Of a DNA stretch of 64,000 bases, positions 50,868 through 60,334 are shown in pieces. The notes under the pieces are model-generated. The model was given only the letters and a program-made list of their open reading frames with translations. It did not search any database and had not been told where the DNA came from. Numbering within the stretch: position 1 is the stretch's first letter; each line of letters begins with the position of its first letter. The stretch lies in NCBI RefSeq assembly GCF_012927445.1, contig NZ_JABBPD010000006.1:1-64000 (forward strand), in the 5' to 3' direction. Origin of the DNA: Rhodoferax sp. GTDB lineage: Bacteria > Pseudomonadota > Gammaproteobacteria > Burkholderiales > Burkholderiaceae_C. The position numbers and the translations under genes are program-made.

Positions 50868-51773
50868 TCACGCTGGGCCGCAATGTGCGGCGAAGCGCTC
50901 CAGGTTGGCCGAGAACTGTTTCTGGCGATGCCGAATCAGGTAAAAACGGCGTGTAAGTCGTGGCAGGGTGGTGTTCAAGACCACCAGGCGGCCTAGCGTT
51001 AGTAGGTCTTGCACTGCACACAAGGACAGGCAGGCCAAGCCCAGACCTTCTGCCGCCGCTTGCTTGATGGCCTCGGTGCTGCCCAGTTGCATCTCACCGT
51101 TGAGGTGGTTCAAGTGGGGTAGAAGCGCATGCTCCACCGCCTCGCGTGTACCGGAGCCAGGCTCACGCAATAACCATCTCGCTTGACGCAAGGACTTTAC
51201 CGTCACGCGGTTATGAGCCACCTCGTCTCGCAGTGGGTGCCCAGAGGCGCAGACGATCACCAACTTGTCTTCCCGCCAAGGTAGCACGAGCAGATCGGCC
51301 TCGTGGCATGGACCTTCGATCAGACCCATATCGACCTCCAGCCGGGTCACGGACAACGCAACTTCGCGGGTATTTCCAATGTGCACGTCGATGCCCACCG
51401 TTGGCCAAGCGCGCTGGTAACTCGCCACCAGCGCAGGCAAGAGGTAATTGCCGATAGTGGTGCTTGCGCCGACGCGCAATCGGGTTGCCAGCACGCCTTT
51501 ACCGCCTGCTGCGCCAATACCGAACTGCCCTTCAATCTCCTGCGTCGCGTCTAGCAGCGCCCGAGCCTGCGGCAACAATGCACGTCCATTGTCATTCAGC
51601 AGCAGACGCTTGCCAATTCGGTCGAAAAGCTGTGTCCCGAGCAGGCTTTCCAGTTCGTTCAGGGCGCAGCTGGTGGCCGATTGCGACAGCGCGACACGCA
51701 GCCCCGCAGCAATGGTACTACCCGTATCGGCAACCGCCGTGAAGATAAAGAGTTGACGCAGCGTCAGTCGCAT
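50868..51773 (-). CDS. LysR family regulator (YeiE-like)
   Basis: A 301-residue LysR protein. The N-terminal HTH is MRLTLRQLFIFTAVADTGS...LSQSATSCALNELESLLGTQLFDR; the ligand-binding domain follows (RVGASTTIGNYLLPALVASYQRAWP, GPCHEADLLVLPWREDKLVIVCASGHPL, EPGSGTREAVEHAL). The last motif and TIGNYLLP are seen in the CysB/CbbR/YeiE branch. It is divergent from yeiH, with 63 bp between them that should hold the shared operator, as LysR proteins control their neighbour. YeiE of enterics responds to sulfite. The gene ends 22 bp from the insertion-sequence end. Confidence 0.9.
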   Translation of the reverse strand: MRLTLRQLFIFTAVADTGSTIAAGLRVALSQSATSCALNELESLLGTQLFDRIGKRLLLNDNGRALLPQARALLDATQEIEGQFGIGAAGGKGVLATRLRVGASTTIGNYLLPALVASYQRAWPTVGIDVHIGNTREVALSVTRLEVDMGLIEGPCHEADLLVLPWREDKLVIVCASGHPLRDEVAHNRVTVKSLRQARWLLREPGSGTREAVEHALLPHLNHLNGEMQLGSTEAIKQAAAEGLGLACLSLCAVQDLLTLGRLVVLNTTLPRLTRRFYLIRHRQKQFSANLERFAAHCGPA

Positions 51774-51836
51774 AGTTTAAGTTTCCATACCTGTTTTTCA
51801 GCTAGTTTATAGCCGAACAATCCGTTTGTTTAATAT

Positions 51837-53039
51837 ATGACGAAACCGCACACTCGCTCCATGTCTTTCGAACACGATTTATTGGAGAACCCCTTGTCCG
51901 CCTTTGCCCGCCCAACGCCTGCATCCCGCGCTCCTACCGGCTTGCCCGTCAGCCATATCCATCACGACTTGCGGGCGCACTGGCGCGGGCTGGTGCCCGG
52001 CCTGGCTTTGACCGGTGCGATCGCCTGCGCATCCATTCAACTGGGAAAGTTCGGCTGGATGCAATCTAACGGCATCAGTGCGCTGACCTTGGCTATCGTG
52101 CTCGGCATGCTGGTGGGCAACACGGTGTATTTCCGTTTCAGCGCCGTTACCGGTGCGGGCGTGACGTTTTCCAAGGCGAATCTGTTGCGCCTGGGCATCA
52201 TCCTGTATGGTTTTCGCCTCACCTTCCAGGACATTGGCAACGTGGGCTGGGCCGGCGTTGCGATCGACGCCGCCGTGCTGAGCAGTACCTTCGGGCTGGC
52301 ATGCTTTCTGGGCACAAAGGTGTTCGGGCTTGACCGCAAGACCGCCATGTTGATTGGTGCGGGTAGCTCGATCTGCGGTGCCGCCGCAGTGATGGCCGCC
52401 GAGCCCGTGGTGCGCGGCCGCGCCGAGCAGGTCATGGTGGCGGTGGCTACCGTGGTCGTATTCGGCACCCTGGCAATCTTTCTCTACCCCGCGCTGTACC
52501 ACTTGAACGCGCAGTACGACCTTGTCAGCATGTCGCCGACAGCCTATGGCGTGTTCGCGGGTTCGACCATCCACGAGGTTGCCCAAGTCGTGGCAGCGGG
52601 GCACGCGATCAGCGAACAGGCGGCCAACACGGCCGTGATTGCGAAGATGGTGCGCGTGATGATGCTGGCCCCGTTCCTGGTCATCCTGTCGGCCTGGCTG
52701 TCGCGCTCTTCATCCCCGCACGAAGCATTGGACGGCTGTGGGGACCATGGCCAGGCCCAGCAATGCGGCGACATCGTCATTCCCTGGTTTGCGCTCGGTT
52801 TCGTCGCTGTCGCGGGACTGAACTCGCTGTCCCTGCTGCCCCACGCTGTGGTGAGCCAGATGCTTGACATCGACACCGTGCTACTCGCGATGGCCATGGC
52901 AGGCTTGGGCTTGAGTACCCATGTTTCCGCCATCCGCAAGGCCGGCATCAAGCCGCTGGCGCTGGCGGCCGTGCTGTTCGCCTGGCTGATTTGCGGCGGG
53001 CTTGCCATCAACGTGGCTGTTACCGCACTGCTGAATTGA
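51837..53039 (+). CDS. yeiH: YeiH/UPF0324 family putative sulfate/sulfite-related exporter
   Basis: A 400-residue inner-membrane protein with about ten or eleven helices. The family block [57 protein letters not shown] and [20 protein letters not shown] (conserved histidine) are all present. UPF0324 proteins are annotated as putative sulfate or sulfonate exporters; the substrate is not proven. ATG 51837 (or 51861). The divergent LysR gene is its probable regulator. The pair lies between an insertion sequence and an IS66-like remnant, which suggests recent gain. Confidence 0.88.
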   Translation: MTKPHTRSMSFEHDLLENPLSAFARPTPASRAPTGLPVSHIHHDLRAHWRGLVPGLALTGAIACASIQLGKFGWMQSNGISALTLAIVLGMLVGNTVYFRFSAVTGAGVTFSKANLLRLGIILYGFRLTFQDIGNVGWAGVAIDAAVLSSTFGLACFLGTKVFGLDRKTAMLIGAGSSICGAAAVMAAEPVVRGRAEQVMVAVATVVVFGTLAIFLYPALYHLNAQYDLVSMSPTAYGVFAGSTIHEVAQVVAAGHAISEQAANTAVIAKMVRVMMLAPFLVILSAWLSRSSSPHEALDGCGDHGQAQQCGDIVIPWFALGFVAVAGLNSLSLLPHAVVSQMLDIDTVLLAMAMAGLGLSTHVSAIRKAGIKPLALAAVLFAWLICGGLAINVAVTALLN

Positions 53040-53127
53040 TTTCTTCTTATGGAATAAATGTGCCCTCATAAACGTCTGCAGCTTGAACAGCCCCCCAAAC
53101 TTGTGGTGGTCTAATTTAAAAAGACAC

Positions 53128-53508
53128 GTAACTACTCACCCCCTGAAGCGATAAGCGACAATTCTCGGCAATGCAAGAATTACCCGATCTGAGTTAACTC
53201 AGCCACAACGAGAAAGACAACCTGATTCGTTTGTTGTGGTCGATTCTTCAGGATCAAGCCAAACAGATCGTGGCCTTGCAATCGCAGGTTGCAGAGTTGC
53301 AATCGAAGCTCAACAAAAACAGTCGTAACTCCAGCAAGCCACCATCAAGCGACGGCTTGAACAAACCCGCACCGAAGTCATTGCGGGTTGCAGGGGAGAA
53401 CCCAACAGGCGGACAAAAAGGTCACCCTGGACGTACCTTGAGCCAAACCATTCAGCCCTGCTTCGGTTAAATCGAAGTTGCCTGCCTAAAATTGGCTTGA
53501 GTAGTTAC
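53128..53508 (+). mobile_element. Internally deleted IS66-like remnant with both ends
   Basis: GTAACTACTCA at 53128-53138 and its exact complement TGAGTAGTTAC at 53498-53508 bound a 381-bp unit that contains only the 5' part of an IS66-family transposase gene. IS66 elements are about 2.5 kb and begin with GTAA, so about 2 kb has been lost between preserved ends. No target duplication was recognised. It could still be mobilised by a transposase acting in trans. Confidence 0.65.
53171..53470 (+). pseudogene. IS66 family transposase, 5' fragment with nonsense codon
   Basis: The frame starts at ATG 53171 (MQELPDLS), meets TAA at 53195-53197, then continues LSHNEKDNLIRLLWSILQDQ with the IS66 leucine zipper (IVALQSQVAELQSKLNKNSRNSSKPPSSDG) and GGQKGHPGRTL. 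It ends at 53470 without zinc-finger or DDE domain. The nonsense codon and truncation make it inactive. Confidence 0.8.
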
Positions 53509-53582
53509 AAAACCCGTTACAAATTCCCAGGGCTTGAAACCTGCTGGACTGGCCTTAATCTGATGTTTTGAAAGGTGTTCCC

Positions 53583-54020
53583 ATGACTGATTCGCTGCAC
53601 ATTGTTTGTCCCCACTGCCATACCACCAACCGGGTGCGCAGCGAGAATCTGACCCAGGCGCCCGATTGCGGCAGTTGCCACAAGCCGCTGTTCATGGCGC
53701 ATTCGCTGGCCCTGGATGAAAGTAATTTTGACCGCCACATCAGCCGCAGCCAGATTCCGCTGCTGGTGGATTTCTGGGCGCCGTGGTGCGGCCCCTGTCG
53801 CCAGATGGCCCCGGCGTTCGAGCAGGCGGCGGCGCAGCTGGAGCCGAAGATGCGGCTGGTCAAGGTCGATACCGAAGCGGCCCAGAATTTGGGTGCTCGC
53901 TTCAATATCCGCAGCATTCCGACGCTGGCGCTGTTTGCCAATGGGCGCGAAGTGGCGCGCCAGGCCGGTGCCATGGGTGCGGCCGATATCGTGCGCTGGG
54001 CGCTGGCGCAACGTCTTTGA
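53583..54020 (+). CDS. trxC: Thioredoxin 2 (TrxC) with zinc ribbon
   Basis: ATG 53583, 145 residues. The N-terminal zinc ribbon is HIVCPHCHTTNRVRSENLTQAPDCGSCHKPL (two C-x2-C pairs). The thioredoxin domain has the active site DFWAPWCGPCRQMAPAFEQAA (about residues 63-75) and the cis-proline in SIPTLALFANG. It reduces disulfides in the cytoplasm and is often under oxidative-stress control in other bacteria. A CCCGGTT/AACCGGG hairpin (54051-54077) without a T run lies between it and the ROK gene. Confidence 0.95.
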   Translation: MTDSLHIVCPHCHTTNRVRSENLTQAPDCGSCHKPLFMAHSLALDESNFDRHISRSQIPLLVDFWAPWCGPCRQMAPAFEQAAAQLEPKMRLVKVDTEAAQNLGARFNIRSIPTLALFANGREVARQAGAMGAADIVRWALAQRL

Positions 54021-54112
54021 TTTGGGCGCCAACAGGCGTGCCACCAAGCCCCCGGTTGTAACGCCACCGTAACCGGGCGGGCGGGGTTCCCCCTTTCTGA
54101 TGAAATACGGAC

Positions 54113-55105
54113 ATGAACCCACAATTTTTAGCGACTGAATTCAAGCTGTCTCCAGGGGCCGCGCCCGTGGCCTGTGTCGACATTGGGGGCACCAAGGTGG
54201 CCGTCAGCATTGCCGATGCGCAAGGGGTGCGCGGCCGGGTCGCCGAGCCGACCGCCAAGGAGGGGCCGCACGATGCGTTGGCCCAGCAAATCATCCGCCT
54301 GCTGGGTGAGAGTTGTCAGGCCGCTGGTGTGGCGACCGACGCGTTGGCGGCGGTGGGGGTGGCCTCTTGCGGGCCGTTTGTGTTGAATGCGGGCCTGGTG
54401 GAATTGGCCGCTCCCAACATCTGCGGTGGCCTGGCCGGCAAGGCGCGTGGTCTGCCGAACGACTGGACCACCGCGCTGCTGGAGGCGCCGCTGCGGCAAC
54501 GCTTCCCCAATGTGCGGGTGGAAAACGACGGTATCGGTGCGCTGGAGGCAGAGCGGCGCTGGGGCGCGCTGCAGACCAAGGGCCAACCGATGGCCAACTG
54601 CGCCTACGTCACCTGGAGCACCGGCATTGGCGTTGGCCTGTGTGTGGACGGCCATGTGCTGCGCGGCAAGAACGGCAATGCCGGCCACGCCGGCCACCTC
54701 TTTGTCAGTGACAACGACGATGCCCTGTGTGGCTGCGGCAATGTCGGCGACGTCGAAGCGCTGGTGGCGGGCAACGCCATCCCGCGCCGCTTTGCGCACC
54801 TGGGTTATCCCGATGCAGCTACACTTTTTATAGCTGCTTACGCAGGTAATACGGGGGCTGCGGCCATTATTGATGAAATGTGCCGGATCATGGGCCGCAC
54901 GCTGTACAACCTGATCGTGACGCTGGATTTGCAGCGCATCAGCATTGGGGGCAGTGTGTTTTGGCATCACCGTGCCTTGCTCCTGCCGAAGTTGCAATCC
55001 TACGTGCATGGCAAATTGCCGGCCTTGACCGACGGCTGCGAACTGCTGCCCGCCGGCCTGGGTGAACGCGTCGGGGATTTCGGCGCGCTGGCGCTGGTGG
55101 CGTAA
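54113..55105 (+). CDS. ROK family sugar kinase (fructokinase/glucokinase-like)
   Basis: A 330-residue ASKHA kinase: CVDIGGTKVAVSIADAQG (phosphate 1), VENDGIGALEAE (catalytic Asp), WSTGIGVGLCVDG and the ROK zinc motif NAGHAGHLFV...LCGCGNVGDVEALVAG. In ROK enzymes the zinc motif is C-x-C-G-x2-G-C-x-E; here the third cysteine is replaced by Asp, so zinc binding may be lost or altered. Residues about 235-254 (ATLFIAAYAGNTGAAA) are encoded by a sense GCTA repeat. Hexose is the likely substrate. The gene is convergent with the GGDEF-EAL gene. Confidence 0.87.
   Translation: MNPQFLATEFKLSPGAAPVACVDIGGTKVAVSIADAQGVRGRVAEPTAKEGPHDALAQQIIRLLGESCQAAGVATDALAAVGVASCGPFVLNAGLVELAAPNICGGLAGKARGLPNDWTTALLEAPLRQRFPNVRVENDGIGALEAERRWGALQTKGQPMANCAYVTWSTGIGVGLCVDGHVLRGKNGNAGHAGHLFVSDNDDALCGCGNVGDVEALVAGNAIPRRFAHLGYPDAATLFIAAYAGNTGAAAIIDEMCRIMGRTLYNLIVTLDLQRISIGGSVFWHHRALLLPKLQSYVHGKLPALTDGCELLPAGLGERVGDFGALALVA
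54815..54868 (+). repeat. GCTA repeat, copy R5 (inside ROK kinase gene, sense)
   Basis: The core has the fixed spacing (GCTA-N10-AGCT-N6-GCA-N8-GGGGGCTG), with G as its last base. It is translated as IAAYAGNTGA in the frame shared with R4, R6 and R7. Confidence 0.8.
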
Positions 55106-55124
55106 GGCGGCGCCTAAGCTGCGT

Positions 55125-58070
55125 CTACCGTTGCGCCATGAAGGCTTCAAAGTCCGGCGCGGACATCGGCCGGGCGAACAGGTAGCCTTGCGCATAATCG
55201 CAACCGGCGGCGGCCAGCAGATCGCGCTGCAACTCGGTTTCAACGCCTTCGGCGATCACCTTGATGCCCAGTTCATGGGCCATCACGATGATGGCCTTGC
55301 ACAACGCCAGATCGGTGCACGCCGGCACCAGGTGCCGCACAAAGGACTGGTCGATCTTGATGAAGTCGATGTCAAATTTCTGCAGGTAGGACAGCGACGA
55401 GTAGCCGGTGCCAAAGTCGTCCAGCGACACCTGAATGCCGGCGTCGCGCAGCGCCAGTAACTGGTCGGCCACGCTGTCGCTGCTGTCCAGCAGCAGCCCC
55501 TCGGTGATTTCCACCACAATGCTCTCGCCCGGCAGCCCCATCGCTTGCAGCTGCTGGAACCAAGGCTTGTGGGCGCTGCCACTGTGGTGAAACTGCACCG
55601 GCGACTTGTTGACGCTGATCTGGAACTGGGGCGACAGCGAAGCGCGCCACGCCTGCACCTGGGTGGCTGCCTGCTGGAACACCCAGTCACCGATCTCGAC
55701 GATGAGACCACTGGCTTCCGCGATCGGGATGAAGGCGGCCGGACTGATCAGCCCGCGCGTCGGGTGGTGCCAGCGAATCAACGCCTCCGCCTTGTGCACG
55801 GCGCCCGTGGCCATCTCCACAATCGGCTGGTAAACCACCCGGAACTGTTGGCCCGCCAGACCGGTCCGCAAGTCGTTCGCCAGGCGCACCCGGGTTTGTG
55901 CCGCCTCTTGCAGCGCCGGTGTAAAAAAGCTGAAGCGGTTGCGCCCGGCACCCTTGGCGACATACAGCGCCTGGTCGGCATGCTTGAACAAGTCTTCAAT
56001 TTCGGTCGCATCCAGCGGGTACATGGTGATGCCAATGCTGGCCGAGACAAAGACCTGCTCATCACCCAGCTGGAACACCGACTCCAGCGCCTGCAGCAGC
56101 TTTTGCAGGATGCGTTCCAGGCTGCTGGCCTCCGTCAGGTCGCTCAGGATGACAGTGAACTCGTCGCCGCCCATGCGAGCCACGGTGTCGGATGCGCGCA
56201 CCGCGCCCCGGATGCGGCGGGCGGCTTCGATCAGCAGCAGGTCGCCGCTGTCGTGCCCGAGCGTGTCGTTGACTTCCTTGAAATGGTCCAGGTCAATGAA
56301 CAGGAGGGCGAGTTGCTGGCCGTCGCGGTTGCTTTTTTTGATCTCTTGTTCCAGCCGGTCGCGCAGCATGCTGCGGTTGGGCAGGCCGGTCAGGGCGTCA
56401 AAATGGGCCTGCTGCCAAATCAGCGCCTCTGATTTTTTCCGCTCCGTGATGTCGGTGTGGGTGCCTGTCATGCGCAGGGGCTTGCCCTCGGCATCACGGC
56501 TGATCACCATGCCGCGGGCCAACACCCATTTCCAGCTGCCGTCCTTGCAGCGCACGCGGCGTTCGTTGCTGTAGGTCGGTGTCAGTCCGTCAAAATGGGC
56601 CTGGCGGTCGCGGTGCATTTGCGCCCGATCCTCGGGGTGAATGCGCGAATCGAGTTCGTCGGTGGGGTTGCTGCGTTCAGCCTCGCCAAAGCCATACATT
56701 TCCAGCAGGCGTTTCGAGAAAAATTTCTCGCCGCTCGGGATATCCCAGTCCCACACGCCGTCACCGGTACTCTCCAGCGCCAGCTTCCAGATTTGCTCGT
56801 TTTCCCGCAAGGCCGCCTCACCCTGTTTGCGTTCGGTAATGTCCTGCAGCACCGCCGTGCGTTTCACGGGCTGGCCCTGTTTCCAGGTCGTGGTACCCAT
56901 GGAGTGGACCCAGATGTGGCGCCCCTTGGCGGTGATCATTTCCAGTTCCAGATCATGCAGCTGCGGCTGATCGGTGCCGTCCGAATAGGAGGCCTTGATC
57001 AGTGCCTTGGCGGCGGGTGTGAAAAATTGGTTGGCGGTGGCCGGTGTGGGGGTGAATTCCTGGATCGAGGTGTCCAGGATGCGGTAAATCCCTTCGGTCC
57101 AGAACACGGTGTCATTGGCAATATCAGCGTCCCAGCCACCGACCCGGGCGATGGCCTGGGTGGCGTCCAGCAACTGGTTCAGCCGTTTGCGCGCTTCTTC
57201 GGCCTGCACATAGTCCGAGACATCGGCGAAAGTGCGCACCATGCCGCCCGAGGGCAGCATTTGTGTTTTGACCTCCAGCGTGCGGCCGGCCAGGGTGGTG
57301 CGCAGATAGTGGTTGGGGATGGCGCCGCTGCAGCCGTCCGTCAGATAGCGGCGGGCATGCGGATCAACCAGGCAGGCAGCAGGACCGAAATCGCCGCGTT
57401 GACACTGATAAAGAGCGATCTCTTGCACGGTGGGGTGGGTCGCCAGAAACTGCTCGGGCAGACCCAGCAACTCGGAGGCCTTGGGGTTGAAGGTGCTGAC
57501 CCGTCCGTTGGCCTCAATCATGAAAATGCCCTGGCTGATGCTGGCCAGCGTGGTTTCCAGCAGCCGGGTTTCTTCAATCAGCTGCGCGTTCAGCTCAAGC
57601 AACGCCTGCTCGGCTTGCTTGCGTTCGGTGATGTCGGTGTGGGTGCCAATCATGCGCAAGGAGTTGCCCTGCGCGTCGTGGCTGACCACCATGCCATGCG
57701 ACATAATCCATTTCCAGGAGCCGTCCTTGCAGCGCATGCGCAGGTCAATCGCATAGCCCTTGGAGCGGCCTTCCAGGCAGGCGGTGAAAGCGTCCTGCAC
57801 ACGGGCGATGTCGTCCGGGTGGACGCGGGTGACAAATTCGTTATAGCCCTGGTCAATCTCATCGGCCGCATAACCGAGCATCTCTTTCCAGAGGACGGGG
57901 TGCGTCTGCTCACCGGTCACCACATTCCAGTCCCAGACGCCTTGGCCGGCACTTTCCAGGGCCAGTTTCCAAGGGTTTTTACTAACGTCCAGCTCATGCC
58001 CGGACGGGTACAACGCTGACGGATTAGCCGGCGGGGCCAGGTGAGATGAATGGTCTGAAGGCGAGGTCAT
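55125..58070 (-). CDS. PAS-GGDEF-EAL cyclic-di-GMP signalling protein
   Basis: ATG 58070 gives 981 residues; ATG 58085 is possible. Four PAS-type segments precede the output domains: WKLALESAGQGVWDWNV (about 34-150), FMIEANGRVSTFNPKASELLG, a degenerate third one and WKLALESTGDGVWDWDI, the first and last being PAS-3 with TDITERK linkers. The GGDEF domain has intact GGDEF in ARMGGDEFTVIL and an RASD inhibitory I-site five residues earlier. The EAL domain has KAEALIRWHHP, EITEGLLLDS, LDDFGTGYSSLSYL and KIDQSFV, so both making and breaking c-di-GMP are possible. No membrane helix is seen. It is followed on the same strand by a sensor kinase pair, perhaps by chance. Confidence 0.93.
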   Translation of the reverse strand: MTSPSDHSSHLAPPANPSALYPSGHELDVSKNPWKLALESAGQGVWDWNVVTGEQTHPVLWKEMLGYAADEIDQGYNEFVTRVHPDDIARVQDAFTACLEGRSKGYAIDLRMRCKDGSWKWIMSHGMVVSHDAQGNSLRMIGTHTDITERKQAEQALLELNAQLIEETRLLETTLASISQGIFMIEANGRVSTFNPKASELLGLPEQFLATHPTVQEIALYQCQRGDFGPAACLVDPHARRYLTDGCSGAIPNHYLRTTLAGRTLEVKTQMLPSGGMVRTFADVSDYVQAEEARKRLNQLLDATQAIARVGGWDADIANDTVFWTEGIYRILDTSIQEFTPTPATANQFFTPAAKALIKASYSDGTDQPQLHDLELEMITAKGRHIWVHSMGTTTWKQGQPVKRTAVLQDITERKQGEAALRENEQIWKLALESTGDGVWDWDIPSGEKFFSKRLLEMYGFGEAERSNPTDELDSRIHPEDRAQMHRDRQAHFDGLTPTYSNERRVRCKDGSWKWVLARGMVISRDAEGKPLRMTGTHTDITERKKSEALIWQQAHFDALTGLPNRSMLRDRLEQEIKKSNRDGQQLALLFIDLDHFKEVNDTLGHDSGDLLLIEAARRIRGAVRASDTVARMGGDEFTVILSDLTEASSLERILQKLLQALESVFQLGDEQVFVSASIGITMYPLDATEIEDLFKHADQALYVAKGAGRNRFSFFTPALQEAAQTRVRLANDLRTGLAGQQFRVVYQPIVEMATGAVHKAEALIRWHHPTRGLISPAAFIPIAEASGLIVEIGDWVFQQAATQVQAWRASLSPQFQISVNKSPVQFHHSGSAHKPWFQQLQAMGLPGESIVVEITEGLLLDSSDSVADQLLALRDAGIQVSLDDFGTGYSSLSYLQKFDIDFIKIDQSFVRHLVPACTDLALCKAIIVMAHELGIKVIAEGVETELQRDLLAAAGCDYAQGYLFARPMSAPDFEAFMAQR

Positions 58071-58127
58071 GGCGCAGTATCCCATGACCTGCATGCCCCT
58101 CGCACGGGACGAAGATTGGACCACAAA

Positions 58128-59531
58128 TCAAGCCGTCAGCGGCAAGCTGAGCCTGATCCGCAAGCCCTGCGGCGAGACGGCCTGCGCGGTGGCTGTGCCG
58201 CCATGGCGGTGGGCAATCTCGGCCACGATGGCCAGGCCCAGGCCGCAGCCGCCGGGCAATTCACTGGCCCGCCAGAAGCGTTCAAAAACGTGTGCCAGAT
58301 CGGCTGGCGACAAGCCGGGGCCGTTGTCTTCGACTTCCAGCTGGGCCTGATTCTGTGACTGCGTGACGCGCAGTGTCACCACGCTGCCCGTGCCGGCATA
58401 GAGGATCGCGTTGTCCAGCAGGTTGCTCAGGGCCTCATGCAGCAAAATTTTTTCTCCCTCAATCAGGAGGCTGTCTTCGCCCTCGTAGCCGAGGTCGATA
58501 CCGGCGGCCAATGCCCGTGGTGTCCATTCCCGCGCGACCTCGCGCGCCAGTGCCGCAGCGTCCAGGGCTTGCAGTTTGACGTCGGCCTCGTTGCGCGCCA
58601 AGGACAGCAGTTGATGCACCAGGTGCGCACTGCGCTGGGCGCCGGCCAGGACCTTGGTCAGGCGGTTCTTCAGCGCTTGCGGGTCAGACTCCGCCAGGGC
58701 CAGTTCGGTCTGGCTGATCAAGCCCGCCAGCGGCGTGCGCAGTTGGTGGGCGGCATCGTTTAAAAAACGCTTTTCCTGGCCGAGGCTGCGACGCACCACC
58801 GACAGCAGCTGGTTGACGGCACCGGCCAGGGCATGCACTTCCTGCGGCGCTTGTGTCATCTCGATCGGTGACAAGGCAGACAGGCTGAATTCGCGCCGGT
58901 CACCCAGTTGCGCCTGCAGCCGTTTCAAGGGGCTCAAGCCCCGGGAAATACCGCCATAGACCAGCACGCTCAAAACCGCACCCAGCAACAGCAGCGGCAG
59001 CAGCATGTCGGACACCAGTTCAGCGGTGATGCGTTTTTGGACCGCCAGACTTTTGGCCACTTGCACCCGCAAATTTTGCGGTTCGCTCGGCTCGCCGTAG
59101 TTGACGTCCAGCAGCGCGATGCGCATCGGCTTGCCGTCCACCTTGACGTTGTAGAGCAAGGGTTCACCCGGCGCTGAGTAGGCGCCGTCCGGCGGCCCGG
59201 GCAGTTTGCCGTTGCCCAGCAGAAAACTGCCGGGCGGTGACGACACCATGTAACTCACCCGGTCCTTCGGGTCTTGTTCGATGATGTCCTGCGCGGCCCT
59301 TGGAAAGTCGATCAGCAGGCCGGAACCCACCGGCTTGACCTGGCGCGCCAGCGAGCGCACCGACTGCGTGAGGGACTGGTCAATGCCTTTCTCGGCGTAG
59401 TTCAGGGCAATGCGGTAGGTCAGCGCGCCGCCGACCAGCAACAGCACCAACTGTGGCAGCAACAGCCACAGCAGCAGTTGCCGTTTCAGCGACAGGCCGT
59501 GACCGGATGGGGCCGGGTTGCTTGTGGTCAC
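58128..59531 (-). CDS. Sensor histidine kinase (TctE-like)
   Basis: A 467-residue kinase with two membrane helices (LLLWLLLPQLVLLLVGGALTY and LLPLLLLGAVLSVLVYGGI) around a periplasmic 2CSK_N domain, then HAMP, H-box LNDAAHQLRTPLAGL (phospho-His), N-box LSNLLDNAILYAG, G1 VEDNGPGLSP and G2 GGCGLGLAIVAEIAHRHGG. The 2CSK_N and helix pattern are those of TctE, which senses tricarboxylates, but no tripartite transporter genes are nearby. The response regulator lies 48 bp upstream on the same strand. Confidence 0.92.
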   Translation of the reverse strand: MTTSNPAPSGHGLSLKRQLLLWLLLPQLVLLLVGGALTYRIALNYAEKGIDQSLTQSVRSLARQVKPVGSGLLIDFPRAAQDIIEQDPKDRVSYMVSSPPGSFLLGNGKLPGPPDGAYSAPGEPLLYNVKVDGKPMRIALLDVNYGEPSEPQNLRVQVAKSLAVQKRITAELVSDMLLPLLLLGAVLSVLVYGGISRGLSPLKRLQAQLGDRREFSLSALSPIEMTQAPQEVHALAGAVNQLLSVVRRSLGQEKRFLNDAAHQLRTPLAGLISQTELALAESDPQALKNRLTKVLAGAQRSAHLVHQLLSLARNEADVKLQALDAAALAREVAREWTPRALAAGIDLGYEGEDSLLIEGEKILLHEALSNLLDNAILYAGTGSVVTLRVTQSQNQAQLEVEDNGPGLSPADLAHVFERFWRASELPGGCGLGLAIVAEIAHRHGGTATAQAVSPQGLRIRLSLPLTA

Positions 59532-59579
59532 CGTTTATGTCTGGTTTGAATGGTCGGCTTGCACGCAGGTCGGGCCACC

Positions 59580-60290
59580 TCAGGGCGTGCCTGATTCCAG
59601 CATGTAGCCCAGTCCGCGCACGTTACGGATGTTCAGGCCGGAGTCGCCCAGTTTGCGGCGCAGGCGATGGATGTAAACCTCCAGCGCATTGGAGCCAACG
59701 CCGACCACGTCGCCGGGCACCGATTGCCAGACTTCCTGCACATCTTCCCGGCTGACCACCTGGCCGGCGTTGGTGACCAGCAAGGACAGCAAGGACAGCA
59801 AGGCCCACTCGCGCTGCGTCAACTCCATTGCTTCATCGTCCAGCCAGGCTTGCGGCAGGGTGGCGTCCACCCGCAGCCGCCGCGTGCTGTCGGCGACCAG
59901 CTCCAGTGAGCCGCCAAAAGCCGGTAGACGGGCGCGCCGCAGCATGGCGCCCAGACGGGCCTGCAGCTCAGCCATGCTGAAGGGCTTGGTCAGGTAGTCA
60001 TCGGCGCCGGCGTTGAGGCCTTGCACCCGGTCGTCCACGCCGTCGCGGGCGGTCAGCACGAGTACTGGCAGCGCCGGCAGGCGCAACCGGATCCAGTGCA
60101 GCACCTCCATGCCGCTCACTTTGGGCAGGCCCAGGTCCAGCAGCACACCGTCAAAGCGGTGGGTTTCCAGCAGCGCTTGCGCGATGGCGCCATCGGCGGC
60201 AGGCGTGACGGTATGGCCGGCTTGGGCCAGTTGGGCGCTTAACGCATCGCGCAACAATTCGTCGTCTTCAACAATCAGCAAACTAGACAT
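59580..60290 (-). CDS. OmpR/TctD-like response regulator
   Basis: A 236-residue regulator: receiver domain with acidic pair LLIVEDDELLRDAL, phospho-acceptor Asp in DGVLLDLGLPK, Thr/Ser in VLTARDGVDDRV and Lys in DYLTKPFSMAEL, then an OmpR-type winged helix (MELTQREWALLSLLSLLVTNAGQVVSREDVQEVWQ, SNALEVYIHRLRRKLGDSGLNIRNVRGLGYML). It pairs with the kinase downstream. The gene for the target operon is not obvious in this window. Confidence 0.94.
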   Translation of the reverse strand: MSSLLIVEDDELLRDALSAQLAQAGHTVTPAADGAIAQALLETHRFDGVLLDLGLPKVSGMEVLHWIRLRLPALPVLVLTARDGVDDRVQGLNAGADDYLTKPFSMAELQARLGAMLRRARLPAFGGSLELVADSTRRLRVDATLPQAWLDDEAMELTQREWALLSLLSLLVTNAGQVVSREDVQEVWQSVPGDVVGVGSNALEVYIHRLRRKLGDSGLNIRNVRGLGYMLESGTP

Positions 60291-60334
60291 GGGCCAAGCA
60301 TAACAAGCAAACAGACGCTAACGCCCGATCAGGC

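Noticed and set aside
54051-54095. CCCGGTT/AACCGGG hairpin after trxC as terminator
   Set aside because: A 13-nt loop and no T run; not a convincing intrinsic terminator.
56457-58019. 520-codon frame opposite the GGDEF-EAL gene
   Set aside because: The minus-strand gene has clear GGDEF, EAL and PAS motifs; the opposite frame is low-complexity Gly/Gln/Arg sequence.
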